Counted from the stretch's first letter, positions 26,581 to 35,543 are shown. The stretch is 64,000 nt of DNA from Streptomyces sp. NBC_01549 (GCF_026339955.1 NZ_JAPEPW010000002.1:1-64000); one strand, 5' to 3'. Made by a program: numbers and translations. Notes: a model not told the origin generated them from the letters alone.

Positions 26581-27132
26581 GCACGCCGAAGGCGGCGGCT
26601 GGGGATCACGTGGACCGAATGCCGAGCCAGAGATGAACAGAGGGCAGGGACGCACGGGCAGCGGGAGTCATACGGAAGAGCTCTGAACGCAACATCCGCG
26701 GCGGCATACCGCCGACCCGGCAGCCGTTCGCCGCGCGATGTTCGCCTTGGGAAGGCACGCACTCGATGTCACACCGCAGACATCCGAAACCGTGAACGGG
26801 ACACCACGAACGGCAGGAGCCGACCGCGTGGCCACGGGGCGATGCGCTCTGAGAACGCGGCACCGCCGACCCTCGGGACGTATTGTCGTGCGCGGCGTAT
26901 TGAACGAGCGTGCTGGGATGCGAGACTCTCCCGAACTCCAGGACACGACCGACACACCGCTGACGCGGGCCGGCCGCATCCGATGGGCGCGACCCGAGCG
27001 CCCCACCCCGCGCACGAGCAAGCCCGGTGCACGCACTGCAAGCCCTGGCGTTGTCAGAACCCGGCTCTGCGCTCTAGCACAGATCTTGAGGGCGGGGCAG
27101 TCGCGGAGCGTCACTGAGGCAGGATCAAGTCC
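26581..27132. other. Gene-free convergent region
   Basis: About 550 bp between the convergent ATP-binding and GlxA-type genes, with no frame that looks coding and no strong hairpin. Confidence 0.3.
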
Positions 27133-28122
27133 TCAGGCCGCCGTGATGCGGCGACTGCCCGTGGTGCTTCGGAAGCGGGCGTGGTACACGGTCGGAGAGA
27201 CTCCGAGAGTGTGCTGAAAGACCCGGCGCAGGGACTCCGAGGAACCGAATCCGGCCTGCTGCGCCACTTCCTCCACTGTGCCGCTGCCCCTTTCGAGAAG
27301 AGCCTGAGCGGCTTCGACCCTGATGGATTCGACGTATTGCCCAGGAGTCATGCCGATCTCGGTACGGAAGAGCCGCCCCAGGTGCCGGGCGCTCACCCAG
27401 CTCACAGCGGCCAGGGAATCCAGGGTGTGCTCGGCCGAAGGGTCCGCACTGACGTGATCCAGTACGCGTCTCACCGCCGAGTGCTGAGGCTGAGATGAGA
27501 CCAGTCGGGCGCTGAACTGCGCCTGTCCGCCGGGCCTGGCCATGAAGACGACCAGCTGCCTGGCCACGCTGCGCGCCACCTCGGCCCCCCAGTCCTCTTC
27601 GACCAGGGACAGCGCGAGGTCGATGCCTGCCGTGACACCGGCTGACGTGACGACGTGGCCGTCCCGGACGAAGAGAGGATCGCTTTCCACCCGTATCCCT
27701 GGCAAGGCCACCGCGAGGTCCGGGGCGAGCTCCCAGTGCGTCGCAGCGCGCCGGCCGTCCAGCACACCGGTCGCGGCGAGAACGAACGCCCCCGCGCACA
27801 CGGAGGTCACCCGCTCGGCCCGATCGGTCAGGTCCGTGACCGACTCCACCAAGTCCGTGTCGTTGACAGCCTCCCGCCAGTCCCTCCTCCCCGGTATCAG
27901 CAGGGTGCCGATCCGGCGGGGAAGTGAGGAAACCGAGCCGTTGACGCCGAGCGCCAGTCCCGATGAGGTGACGACGCCGGCACCGGTGGGCGAGACGACT
28001 CGGACATCGTAGTCCGCACCATAGCGATTGGCGGTCGTGAAGACCTCGACCGGGCCGGTGACATCCATGAGCTGAACCGCGCCGAAGGCGACAACGGCGA
28101 CCGTGTGACTGTGGTGGGACAC
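27133..28122 (-). CDS. GlxA family AraC-type transcriptional regulator 2
   Basis: A 329-residue protein with a PfpI-like sensing domain (about 5-175; LMDVTGPVEVFTTANRYG, TSVCAGAFVLAATGVLDGRRAATHW in parts) and a C-terminal AraC DNA-binding region (about 215-315; VSARHLGRLFRTEIGMTPGQY and FGSSESLRRVFQHTLGVSP). It resembles the regulator at 21156 along its length. The GTG at 28122 is used because AAGGAG sits upstream inside the end of the preceding gene. The original stop of that HD-domain gene is only eight bases away, so the two form an operon and the regulator likely responds to the hydratase's substrate or product (inference). Confidence 0.9.
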   Translation of the reverse strand: MSHHSHTVAVVAFGAVQLMDVTGPVEVFTTANRYGADYDVRVVSPTGAGVVTSSGLALGVNGSVSSLPRRIGTLLIPGRRDWREAVNDTDLVESVTDLTDRAERVTSVCAGAFVLAATGVLDGRRAATHWELAPDLAVALPGIRVESDPLFVRDGHVVTSAGVTAGIDLALSLVEEDWGAEVARSVARQLVVFMARPGGQAQFSARLVSSQPQHSAVRRVLDHVSADPSAEHTLDSLAAVSWVSARHLGRLFRTEIGMTPGQYVESIRVEAAQALLERGSGTVEEVAQQAGFGSSESLRRVFQHTLGVSPTVYHARFRSTTGSRRITAA

Positions 28123-28130
28123 CCGCGGGA

Positions 28131-28778
28131 CTACTCCTTCCACGGGGACTCGAGGATCGTACGGACGAAATCACCGCGCTGGACGTCCGGGGCGAAGTGC
28201 TCCAGAACGTCGGCCTTCACATTGCCGAACGTCGTCTCCGGCTTGAGGCGGATACCGTCTTAGAACGCCTGCAGGATCCGGTGCTTGAAGTCGGGGCGGG
28301 GGTGCAGGGCCACGACCTCGGCCCGGTCCGCCTCCGGGATCGTGCCGTATCCGATGCCCAGTACGTCGTACTCCACCCCGGCGGTGACCAGGGCCACCTC
28401 CGGCTCCATGAACTCCGGTATCCCGGGAGTGGTGTGCAGGGCGATCGCCGTCCACACACGGCGAACACTGTCTTCCGGAATCCCACGCGCCTGCAGGAAC
28501 CGCTTCGCTTCGTCGGCGCCGTCCACTTCGAAGCGGCGGCCGCTGCCATGGAAGGTGTCACCCAGGCCCACGTCGTGGAACATGGCGGCGATGTAGAGAA
28601 GTTCCGGGTCGAAACTCAGGTCGCGGTTGCGTCCCTGCAGGCTGCCGAAGAAGTACACCCGACGCGAGTGGTGGTAGATGAGCTCGCTCGTGGTGTCACG
28701 GATCAACTCCGTCGCCTCTCGAGCCAGCTTCGTCGCAGGCACGTCTACGTTCGCTGCCCCAGCACGATCGATTCCCAT
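28131..28778 (-). pseudogene. HD-domain (cyanamide hydratase-like) gene with in-frame TAA
   Basis: The 5' part encodes 172 residues with metal-binding HD motifs (YHHSRRVYFFG, AAMFHDVGLGD, TAIALHTTPG) as in HD hydrolases related to cyanamide hydratase. Codon 173 is TAA (28260-28262). The same frame continues without any gap for 42 more codons in clear family style (LKPETTFGNVKADVLEHFAP, FVRTILESPWKE) to TAG at 28131-28133. A single base change therefore truncates the protein. The core HD motifs precede the stop, so partial activity is possible. ATG 28778 follows GGAAGAGGCGG. Downstream, eight bases on, is the GlxA-type regulator. Confidence 0.75.
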
Positions 28779-28895
28779 GTTGTCCGCCTCTTCCAGGTGT
28801 GTGTCGCCGTCCAGTCGGCGATGCCCTCTCCAGCGTGGCACCGGCGTCCTCTGCCTCGCCATGGCGATCAAGACGTGTAACCCACAGATACCGAC

Positions 28896-29010
28896 ATGAG
28901 GACGCCAGCGCGCCGCCTCCTCCCACTTGCCGAGGCGTGGGATGTCGAGGCATCCCAGCGGACCGCGAAGACGCGCGAGAGCTACGCCAACGATCTTGAC
29001 GGCACTCGTG
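28896..29010 (+). pseudogene. Tyrosine recombinase N-terminal fragment
   Basis: The frame reads LAEAWDVEASQRTAKTRESYANDL, matching the SAM-like core-binding start of phage-type integrases (RSPKTREAYARDL style). The similarity ends after about 30 residues, where the frame meets unrelated sequence. Only this short motif supports the call. Confidence 0.35.
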
Positions 29011-29214
29011 ACCTGATCCCACTGCCGGTGGCCGGCAGCCGGTCCAAGGTCGATCAGGATCCGAGCACCTGGGTGACGCCCTCTGCGGCGTACCGCTGCC
29101 AGTACGTCATCGGCTGGTCGCCGACAACACCCCGCACGGGCTCGCCATCGAACCCACCGAGGAAGCGGCGCTGTCTGAGGACGACCTCAACCGCTGCCCC
29201 AACTAGCCCGTCAC

Positions 29215-29877
29215 CGTCGCACTCCCACGCTGGCGCTGGGCTGCTCCGGCCGCCCGGCCGGAGCAGCACGCCACCGCCGAGGACGGAGGCGTGCACGCCT
29301 GCTCCCTCCGGGAGTTGCTCGACGAGGTAGCGCTGGTCGCCGCTCCATGCCACGTGTACGGCCCACACTTCGCCGGTGCGGAGTCCGAAGCCGGGTGCTC
29401 CCACCGTCACGAGGTAGGGAGAGCCGACGCCGGATTTCCCGCGGCGCACGTCGCGAACATGGGCACCGTGGTGCAGCGGGCGGCGCTGGGGAGACCGCTC
29501 CCGGCTCCACTTTCCGGTGAGGTCCAAGATCTCGGTGGCCCGACGCGGCAGGGGCAGCAGAGTCAGGGCGCTGCCCAGGTCGTAGGGCGTCGTGTCGGCG
29601 CTGCTCCCGCGGGAGAGGACGGCGTCGGTGGTGAGTATCCCGTGGGTATCCAGGGCGTAGGTGAGCGTGATGTCCAGTACGGACGCCGTCTCGGTCAACT
29701 GCGGCTCAAGTACACCGCCGCCGTCGGGGACCGCACGGTGGGTGGCCCCTGTCAGGGTCGGACGGGAGCGGTGGCGGCCAGGCTAGTGGTGGGCCGGGGT
29801 GCCGGTTCGGTGAGTTCCACGGCGAAGCAGGTGCCGGCCGCGCGCAGGCTGACGATTCGCGTGGGGGTGATGGGCAT
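29215..29877 (-). pseudogene. Alpha-galactosidase (GH36) N-terminal fragment
   Basis: Starts MPITPTRIVSLRAAGTCFAVELTEPAPR, then after a frame break (near 29770) continues as LTETASVLDITLTYALDTHGILTT. The long central segment (TGKWSRERSPQRRPLHHG, GSPYLVTVGAPGFGLRTGEVWAVHVAWSG, YLVEQLPEGAGVHASVLGGG, split for display) belongs to the N-terminal beta domain of GH36 enzymes. The catalytic barrel is absent: after LLRPGG the frame becomes unrelated. It lies directly downstream of a damaged sugar-binding protein gene on the same strand, so the two are remains of one alpha-galactoside locus. Confidence 0.75.
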
Positions 29878-29955
29878 ACGGTCTCTTGTCAGGGAGGACG
29901 GCAGGACGCACCGCACGGGCCGCGTCCTGGCCGCGGTGCGCCGAAGAGGCGGCGG

Positions 29956-31102
29956 TCACTTCTCGTTCAGGATGCTCTTGGTCTTGGCCTGCATGTCGGC
30001 GAAGACACTGTCGTCCTTCTGCCCGGCGAAGTAGGCCTCGATCAGAGGCTCGATCCGTGAGGTCGACGCCCTGCGCCTTGAGTGCCTTGGCGGAGGCGTC
30101 CATCGAGGCGGGGATGGACGGGAAGAAGGTGCCGGTCGCCGACGCCTTCGTTTGGCAGGTCTCGGAGCCCATGTAGGAGACCCACTTCCAGGCCAGGTCC
30201 CGGTTCTTCGTGCCGGCCCAGATGGTGTTGCCGTTGGAGTTGCTGAAGACGGCGCGGGTCTTGCCGTCGGAGCCGAGGACCGTGGGACCGATTCCGACCT
30301 TGATGTTGGGAATCTTGGCGTAGGTGGACGCCGACCACGATCCGCCCGTCTCCATCGCGACCTTGCCCGAGGAGAGCAGGTCGACATCGGACACAGTGTT
30401 GGTGAACGTACCGATCTTGGGTGCGTATCCCTTCGCCACCAGGGTGCGGATCCAGTCCATGGTCTTCACCAGTCGCGGATCGTTGTAGTTCAACTCGGTC
30501 GGCCAGTTGGCCTTGTTGCCCAGCCACCAGCCCGTCGTGGAGACGAAGGAGCTCCAGGTGGACTGGCCCAGGAAGTCCTTGGCGGCCAGCTGGCCGAAGC
30601 CGTAGGTCTTGATGTGTGCCTTGTCAAATCCCGGCTCGTCACCGCGTCGGCCCTTGGTATCGAGGGTCAGATGGGCGATCATCTTGCCGATCGTGCCGCC
30701 GTTGTCGGGGTTCCAGTTCAGGTTCTGGACGTCCTTGGCGCTGTATCCGGCCTTGGTGAGCATGTCGGTGTTGTAGTACAGACCGGTGGCGGCCCAGTCC
30801 AGGGGCAGGCCGTACTGCTTGCCTTCGGCGTACTTCCACGAGTCGACTCCGACGGAGAAGCGCGACAGGTCGAAGTTGTCCTTCTTGATGTAGTCGTCCA
30901 GCGGGAGCAGTTGGTTCTGGTCGGCGTACTGCGGGAAGAACTGGACGCTGTTCTGGAACGCGTCGGGAGCCGTGCCGGCCACGAAGCCGGCGGTGAGCTT
31001 GGTGAAGTAGTCCGTGACGTTGTACTGGGTGATCTTCACCGTGACGCCCGGGTTGGCCTTCTCGAAGTCCTTGGCGCAGACCTTGTAGGCGGTCGCCTGC
31101 TA
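29956..31102 (-). pseudogene. ABC sugar-transporter solute-binding protein, 5' truncated and frameshifted
   Basis: A long stretch of extracellular solute-binding protein family 1: FEKANPGVTVKITQYNVTDY, FVAGTAPDAFQNSVQFFPQY, DWAATGLYYNTDMLTKAGYS, KVAMETGGSWSAS, WAGTKNRDLAWKWVSYMGS. The signal peptide and about 40 first residues are missing: the homology begins abruptly at ATAYKVCAKDF (near 31100). Near 30060 a shift is needed to reach the true end RIEPLIEAYFAGQKDDSVFADM with TGA at 29956. No permease genes follow; the GH36 fragment does. It presumably once bound an alpha-galactoside outside the membrane. Confidence 0.85.
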
Positions 31103-31679
31103 GCGCCCACGTCCTGGCCATCAAGGTGTCGGCTCACTTGGCCGAGGCTGGAAGACGTCCTTGTTGACATGCGATGGCCTCCTCCGCACAGGCCGCGGCG
31201 AGTGTCTCCATCTCCTCGACAACTCCCGGATGTCTCATCGAGCACGTCGGCACGTATCTTTCCGCCGATCGAACTCGCGAGATCACGAAGCGACATGCCA
31301 TCGGACAGGAAACCACGCGGTGTTCGTCGGCTTGGAACACGCGGCACAGCCCCAAAACCTCACTGGTCATTCATATTCCGGATGACTCACCATCGATAGC
31401 CGTCTTTCCCCCAGGCGGCATCGGAGTCATACGGTCGACGACGTGACCAGTGAAGTTCGTGATCCGGCGGAGCCGGGACCAGTGGCAGCCGTCCGGCCGT
31501 TGGTGCCCCGTCCCGGCCTGGACGACATAGGACTGCTCCTCGGAGATGTACCGCGGGGAACTCCCATCGAGATCGCCGACGGTACGACACCAGCGGTCCC
31601 TTCACGACCGGACGTGGCTCGTTGTTCGGCGGCGTGTTAAGCAGCGGGGAGAGTATCCGCCGCCAGAGCGTCGAGGCAT
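31103..31679. other. Unassigned stretch between SBP remnant and ISAzo13 remnant
   Basis: I recognise nothing here. A short + frame from 31443 (SEVRDPAEPGPVAAVRPLVP, then LGDVPRGTPIEIADGTTP) has acceptable composition and might be the end of an unknown gene. Confidence 0.25.
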
Positions 31680-33315
31680 GCGGGTCGACACCCACGACTT
31701 CCCCGACCGCGAGCTGGGCAGGGCGGTGCCCTACGGCATTTACGACGTCGCCGCGAACACCGGCTGGGTCAACGTGGGCACCGACCACGACACCGCCGCG
31801 TTCGCCGTCGAATCGATCCGCCGCTGGTGGAACGGAGCCGGGTGGGCCGCCTATCCGACGGCCGGCCGACTGCTGATCACCGCCGACGCGGGCGGCTCCA
31901 ACGGCTACCGCACCCGCACCTGGAAGACCGAGCTCGCCCAGTTCGCAGCCGAGTCCGGCCTGGCAATCACCGTCTGCCACCGTGATGGCCTTGGCTGTGA
32001 TCCGCCGTGTCGGTTGCCGGTCCCGGGTGTTGATCCGGTAGGAGAGCTTCGAGGAGTACTTCGAGTCCGGCCGTTTGAGGTGCCGGTCCGCCTCACGCAG
32101 GCGCCTGGCGCCGTTGTCGAGCTTCCGGCGCACCTTCGCCGCCAGCACTGCCAGGAACTTCTTGATCTTCTTGGGCGTATCCGCGCACTGGCGGACCACG
32201 CTGCGCCGCGTGTGCTTGAGGACCTTGACGAACGAGACCCGGTCCGGGTTGATGCCGTTGTCGTCGGCCAGACACATGATGACCCGCGTGAGGCAGTGGT
32301 GCACGACCAGGTGCGCCCAGACCTCCTGCCGCACCAGATCTGGGTCTCCCGAGCGCAGGACCTCGACCGGCCCGCGCTGGAACGTCTTGATCTGCCGGAA
32401 CGCCGACTCCGCCTCCCACCTGGCATGGTAGAGCTCTGCCAACTCCGCCGCCGGATACGCAACCGGGTCCAACAGATCGGTCAACAGCCTGACCACCTCG
32501 CCGCCGTCGACGCGGTACTCGATCACCCGGACCAGCACCCCGCCAGGATGAGCGCCCTTCTGCCCGCCCAGGTTCATCCTCCCCAGGTAGGTCCCGTCGG
32601 GCAGATACTCAACCGGCCGGTGCGCCACCGGCGAGCGAGCCCGGATCAGCAGATGGGCCCCGAATCCGAGATAGGCCTTCCATAACTCGACCCCGGGGAA
32701 GCCCCGGTCCATGATGACGAGCATCTTGCTCGCCGAGGTCGCCAGAGTGATCGCCAACTCCCGCTCGCCGCCGTTGAATCCGCCCACCGCCGCGTCGATC
32801 TGCGCGTGCGTGCCACACTCGGTCAGTGTCACCACCCGCACTTGAGGGAACCCCGCCGGCTGGCCGTTCTTGACCGGCCCACCGAACGCGGCCCGGTTGG
32901 CCGGTGTGTCCGGCGCGTCCAGCACGAACCCGTCCACCGCGGCCAGCCGCATCCCGCGGTAGAAGGAGCCCTCCAGGCCGACGGGGGCCAACGGGTCGGC
33001 CAGCTCGCGGAAGACGGTCTCCAGGACCAGCGGTCCCAGACGCCTGCGCGCCCGCGTGAACGAGGACTTGTTCGGGATGCTCCCGCTCAACTCCCTGATA
33101 CTGCCCACCAGTTGCTCCGCCGCATCGTCATAGGAGTCCTGTTGGAACAGCGCCAGGGCAAGCGTGAAGTAGACCATGAACCCGGCCGGCAGCGCGCCGG
33201 GCTTCTTGTCCCGGACCCGGCACTTCTCCAGCACCTCGGCGACCAGTTCCGGAGTCACCCACCGGGTCACCACCCCCAGTCGCACATGGTCGGACAACCC
33301 CACCCAAGGATGCAT
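31387..33315 (-). CDS. IS4 family transposase (fused at its C-terminus to host antisense sequence)
   Basis: Transposase homology covers about 445 residues: an IS4 N-terminal domain (WVTPELVAEVLEKCRVRDKK, FMVYFTLALALFQQDSYDD) and a DDE domain with Asp in RLAAVDGFVLDAP, Asp in LVIMDRGFPG, and the YHARWEAESAFRQIKTFQRG signature containing the catalytic Glu. Homology stops at RRITAKAITVAD (near 31970). Beyond that the same frame runs about 195 residues more, antisense to an ISAzo13 transposase, before a stop at 31387. The element therefore lacks its own stop or has lost its end. It is inserted into the ISAzo13 gene on the other strand. Terminal repeats could not be resolved. Confidence 0.8.
   Translation of the reverse strand: MHPWVGLSDHVRLGVVTRWVTPELVAEVLEKCRVRDKKPGALPAGFMVYFTLALALFQQDSYDDAAEQLVGSIRELSGSIPNKSSFTRARRRLGPLVLETVFRELADPLAPVGLEGSFYRGMRLAAVDGFVLDAPDTPANRAAFGGPVKNGQPAGFPQVRVVTLTECGTHAQIDAAVGGFNGGERELAITLATSASKMLVIMDRGFPGVELWKAYLGFGAHLLIRARSPVAHRPVEYLPDGTYLGRMNLGGQKGAHPGGVLVRVIEYRVDGGEVVRLLTDLLDPVAYPAAELAELYHARWEAESAFRQIKTFQRGPVEVLRSGDPDLVRQEVWAHLVVHHCLTRVIMCLADDNGINPDRVSFVKVLKHTRRSVVRQCADTPKKIKKFLAVLAAKVRRKLDNGARRLREADRHLKRPDSKYSSKLSYRINTRDRQPTRRITAKAITVADGDCQAGLGCELGELGLPGAGAVAVGAARVGGDQQSAGRRIGGPPGSVPPAADRFDGERGGVVVGAHVDPAGVRGDVVNAVGHRPAQLAVGEVVGVDPHASTLWRRILSPLLNTPPNNEPRPVVKGPLVSYRRRSRWEFPAVHLRGAVLCRPGRDGAPTAGRLPLVPAPPDHELHWSRRRPYDSDAAWGKDGYRW
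31680..31981 (+). pseudogene. ISAzo13 family transposase, segment 1 of 3
   Basis: Reads VDTHDFPDRELGRAVPYGIY, VAANTGWVNVGTDHDTAAFAVESIRRWW, LLITADAGGSNGYRTRTWK and LAITVCH, the central DDE part of ISAzo13-type transposases. The N-terminal half is missing upstream. The gene breaks off at Cys-His, where the IS4-type element begins, and resumes near 33355. Confidence 0.85.
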
Positions 33316-33354
33316 GTCGGGCCCAACGACCGCGCTCCTCCGGCGTCACTGCGA

Positions 33355-33550
33355 ACTGCTTGACGAGTTCAAGCAACGGCATTGGCCCGGAACTTCGAAG
33401 TGGAACCGGATCGAGCACCGGCTGTTCTCCCACATCACCATGAACTGGCACGGCAGGCCCCTGACCAGCCACGAAGTCATCGTCCAGAGCATCGCCGCGA
33501 CCACCACCACAACCGGCCTGACGGTGCACGCCGAACTCGACACTTCTCAG
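33355..33550 (+). pseudogene. ISAzo13 family transposase, segment 2 of 3
   Basis: Continues the interrupted gene with WPGTSKWNRIEHRLFSHITM and SHEVIVQSIAATTTTTGLTV followed by HAELDTSQ. The last codons (ACT TCT CAG) end in CTCAG, the target duplicated by the IS5-type element at 33551. The family's catalytic Glu lies in the KWNRIEHRLF helix, so this gene carried a complete active site before insertion. Confidence 0.85.
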
Positions 33551-33627
33551 AGTGCGGAACGTGGGCTCTTGTCCGTTTCGTGGTTGAGGTTGTGGAAGGA
33601 CCGCTGGTCGCGGGTGGGGGGTGGTCC

Positions 33628-34050
33628 TCAGGCGCCGGGGCAGGCGAACAGGCCGGGTTCGGGTTCGATGAGGATGCCCCGGCTGACCAGGCGTTTCAGT
33701 TTGCAGCGGATGCCTTCGGTGTTCTTCGGGAGGATCGGCAGGTCGAGGGCCTGGCAGAGGTCGCGGGCGCGTATCGGCCGGCCCGCGTCGGTCAGGGCGG
33801 TAAGGATCTGCTGGTAGGCGGGGTGGTCCGGGATGTCGGGGCGGTCCGGCCCGGTGGAGGGTGAGGGCAGCGGGAGAGTGAGGAGGGTCTTGCGGGTGAT
33901 GCGCAGGTTCTCGCTCTCCGCGTCGAGTTCGCCGAGCTGCCGGGTGAGCTCTTCGATGCGGGCCCGGAACTGCCCGGCCTGGTCGTCCAGTTCGCGTTCG
34001 CGGGTCTCGATGTGTTCCAGGATGACTTTGACCTGCGGGTTCTCGCTCAT
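33628..34050 (-). CDS. IS-encoded coiled-coil/winged-helix accessory protein
   Basis: A 140-residue protein whose ATG overlaps the transposase stop (ATGA), so it is translationally coupled. Residues 1-50 form a coiled coil (VKVILEHIETRERELDDQ, RARIEELTRQLGELDAE). Residues 75-140 look like a winged helix: HPAYQQILTALTDAGRPIRA, LCQALDLPILPKNT, KLKRLVSRGILIEPEPGLF. The same architecture occurs at 50155 beside an unrelated transposase. I know no demonstrated function; guesses include regulation of the transposase or target choice. Confidence 0.75.
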   Translation of the reverse strand: MSENPQVKVILEHIETRERELDDQAGQFRARIEELTRQLGELDAESENLRITRKTLLTLPLPSPSTGPDRPDIPDHPAYQQILTALTDAGRPIRARDLCQALDLPILPKNTEGIRCKLKRLVSRGILIEPEPGLFACPGA

Positions 34051-34877
34051 GCGGTCCTCCAGGAGGCGCTGGTGGCTCCGGTGAGGCGACGGCTCATGAC
34101 GGAGGCCATCGCCCACAGAACGCGGGAGCGGGAGGAGGCGGGGCGGTGTTCGTAGTCGCGTACGAGACGGCGGTAGAACATCAGGATCCCGTTCGTCTGC
34201 TCCACGATCCACCGTTTGGCCTGTGGAACGAAGCCCTTGTCGTCCGGGTTGCGCTCGACGATCTCGACGTCGATACCCACGTTCTTGCCGTGCTCGACGA
34301 CCTTCTTCTTGAAGCCCTGGTCGACCAGGGCCTTTTTCACCGTGTCGCACTGCTCGGTGACAGCGTCCAGCAGGGCGATGCCGGCGGTGTTCTCGTGCGC
34401 GGAGGCGGGCAGGACGACGCAGTCAATGACGAGGCCCAGCACGTCCACGGCCAGGCATCTCTTCCTGCCCGGCACCCTTTTCGCGGCGTCCCGGCCCGTC
34501 GTCGTGGCCGGGACGCCGACGGCGGCGTGGATGCTCTGTGTGTCCAGGACCACCAGGCTCGGGTCGGCTAATCGTTTCCGCTTCTCCCGCAGCTGCCAGC
34601 GCAGCAGGTCGTGAATGTCCTGGTCGGTGCCCTCGTCGCGCCAGAGGTAGAAGTAGTACTTCACCGCTCCGGGCGGGGGCATGTCATGGGGCAGGAACTC
34701 CCACTGACAACCCGTGCGGTTCTGGTAGAGGATGGCGTTCACGATCTCCCGCATCGCGTACTTCCCCTGATGCCCGCTGACTGACGGATGCCGGGCCTTC
34801 CATGCCGTGATCACGGGTTCGAGGAGCTCCCACTGCTCGTCGGTGAGATCACTCGGGTACGGCTTGCGCATGCTCAT
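34047..34877 (-). CDS. IS5 family transposase
   Basis: A transposase of 276 residues. The N-terminal DUF4096-type domain (YPSDLTDEQWELLEPVI, AILYQNRTGCQWEFLPHDMPPPGAV) is followed by a DDE domain with Asp in SLVVLDTQSIHAAVG, Asp in ALVDQGFKKKVVEHG and the RRWIVEQTNG-like block RWIVEQTNGILMFYRRLVRDYEH containing the catalytic Glu. All parts are present and uninterrupted, so it should be active. ATG 34877 is preferred over a TTG at 34889 and an ATG at 34871. The second gene starts on its stop codon. Confidence 0.88.
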   Translation of the reverse strand: MSMRKPYPSDLTDEQWELLEPVITAWKARHPSVSGHQGKYAMREIVNAILYQNRTGCQWEFLPHDMPPPGAVKYYFYLWRDEGTDQDIHDLLRWQLREKRKRLADPSLVVLDTQSIHAAVGVPATTTGRDAAKRVPGRKRCLAVDVLGLVIDCVVLPASAHENTAGIALLDAVTEQCDTVKKALVDQGFKKKVVEHGKNVGIDVEIVERNPDDKGFVPQAKRWIVEQTNGILMFYRRLVRDYEHRPASSRSRVLWAMASVMSRRLTGATSASWRTA

Positions 34878-34977
34878 GCCACAACTCAAGCGAACCCCGA
34901 ACTCCTGACCACCAGCGATGCCCCAACATCACACCATCGAGCGATGACAAGACCGACGGAACGCCACATCCCGCACT

Positions 34978-35543
34978 CTCAGTACCCCACCGGCATTCAG
35001 GTCAGCGACGACAAGATCGCCGCCCTGCCGATCTCACGGCACCGCTTCCACTGCGACTGGAACTACACCCTCGACCCCCAGCAGCCCATAGAGGCGACGC
35101 CGATCAGCAGCACACCGGACCGGCCGTCGGCGAACACACCACATCGGCTCGCGCCAAGTTCGCTGCAGGACCCGGAACTGACCGGCATGACCCGCCAACA
35201 GCTCAGCGCACTCATGGACACGCTGACTCCCGCGCTGGCGGTTCAACGTGAGCAAGTACTCCGCACGCGTCGCGGTCACGAGCGCCTGGTGGCCCCCGGC
35301 ACGGGCGCCAAGGCCAAACTCGCCCCAGCCGACCGGATCCTGGTCACCGTGCTCCACCTGCGCAAGCTCGCCACCATGGACCTCCTCGGCCAACTCTTCG
35401 GCGTCACCGCCATGACCATCAGCCGCGCGAGCCAGGAAGTCCGCCCGCTCCTGGAATCGCACGGCCACCACATCAACACCTCCACCGCCCGCTTCCGCAC
35501 CCCATCCGATGTCGCGAGGTTCCTCGCTTCCAAGCCCACCTAA
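34978..35543 (+). pseudogene. ISAzo13 family transposase, segment 3 of 3
   Basis: Resumes in frame after the IS5-type element with YPTGIQVSDDKIAALPISRH and HCDWNYTLDP, the end of the DDE part. It continues with LTGMTRQQLSALMDTLTPAL, ADRILVTVLHLRKLATMDLLGQLFGVTAMTISRA and RFRTPSDVARFLAS, a helix-turn-helix-like tail found in this transposase group. The stop is at 35541-35543. No lesion is visible within this part. Confidence 0.8.

Larger units (their letters stand above)
33551..34977 (-). mobile_element. IS5-type insertion sequence, 1427 bp, with CTCAG target duplication
   Basis: Ends are inverted repeats AGTGCGGAACGTGG (33551-33564) and CCACATCCCGCACT (34964-34977), 12 of 14 matching. CTCAG occurs on both sides (33546-33550 and 34978-34982). 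Excision with one CTCAG restores the ISAzo13 reading frame exactly (…ELDTSQ joined to YPTGIQ…). It carries a transposase and a small coupled second gene. The very clean junctions point to a recent insertion. Confidence 0.88.

Noticed and set aside
29100..29204. + strand frame ending NTPHGLAIEPTEEAALSEDD as a gene end
   Set aside because: Composition is plausible but no upstream part or family could be found; not enough to report as a gene.
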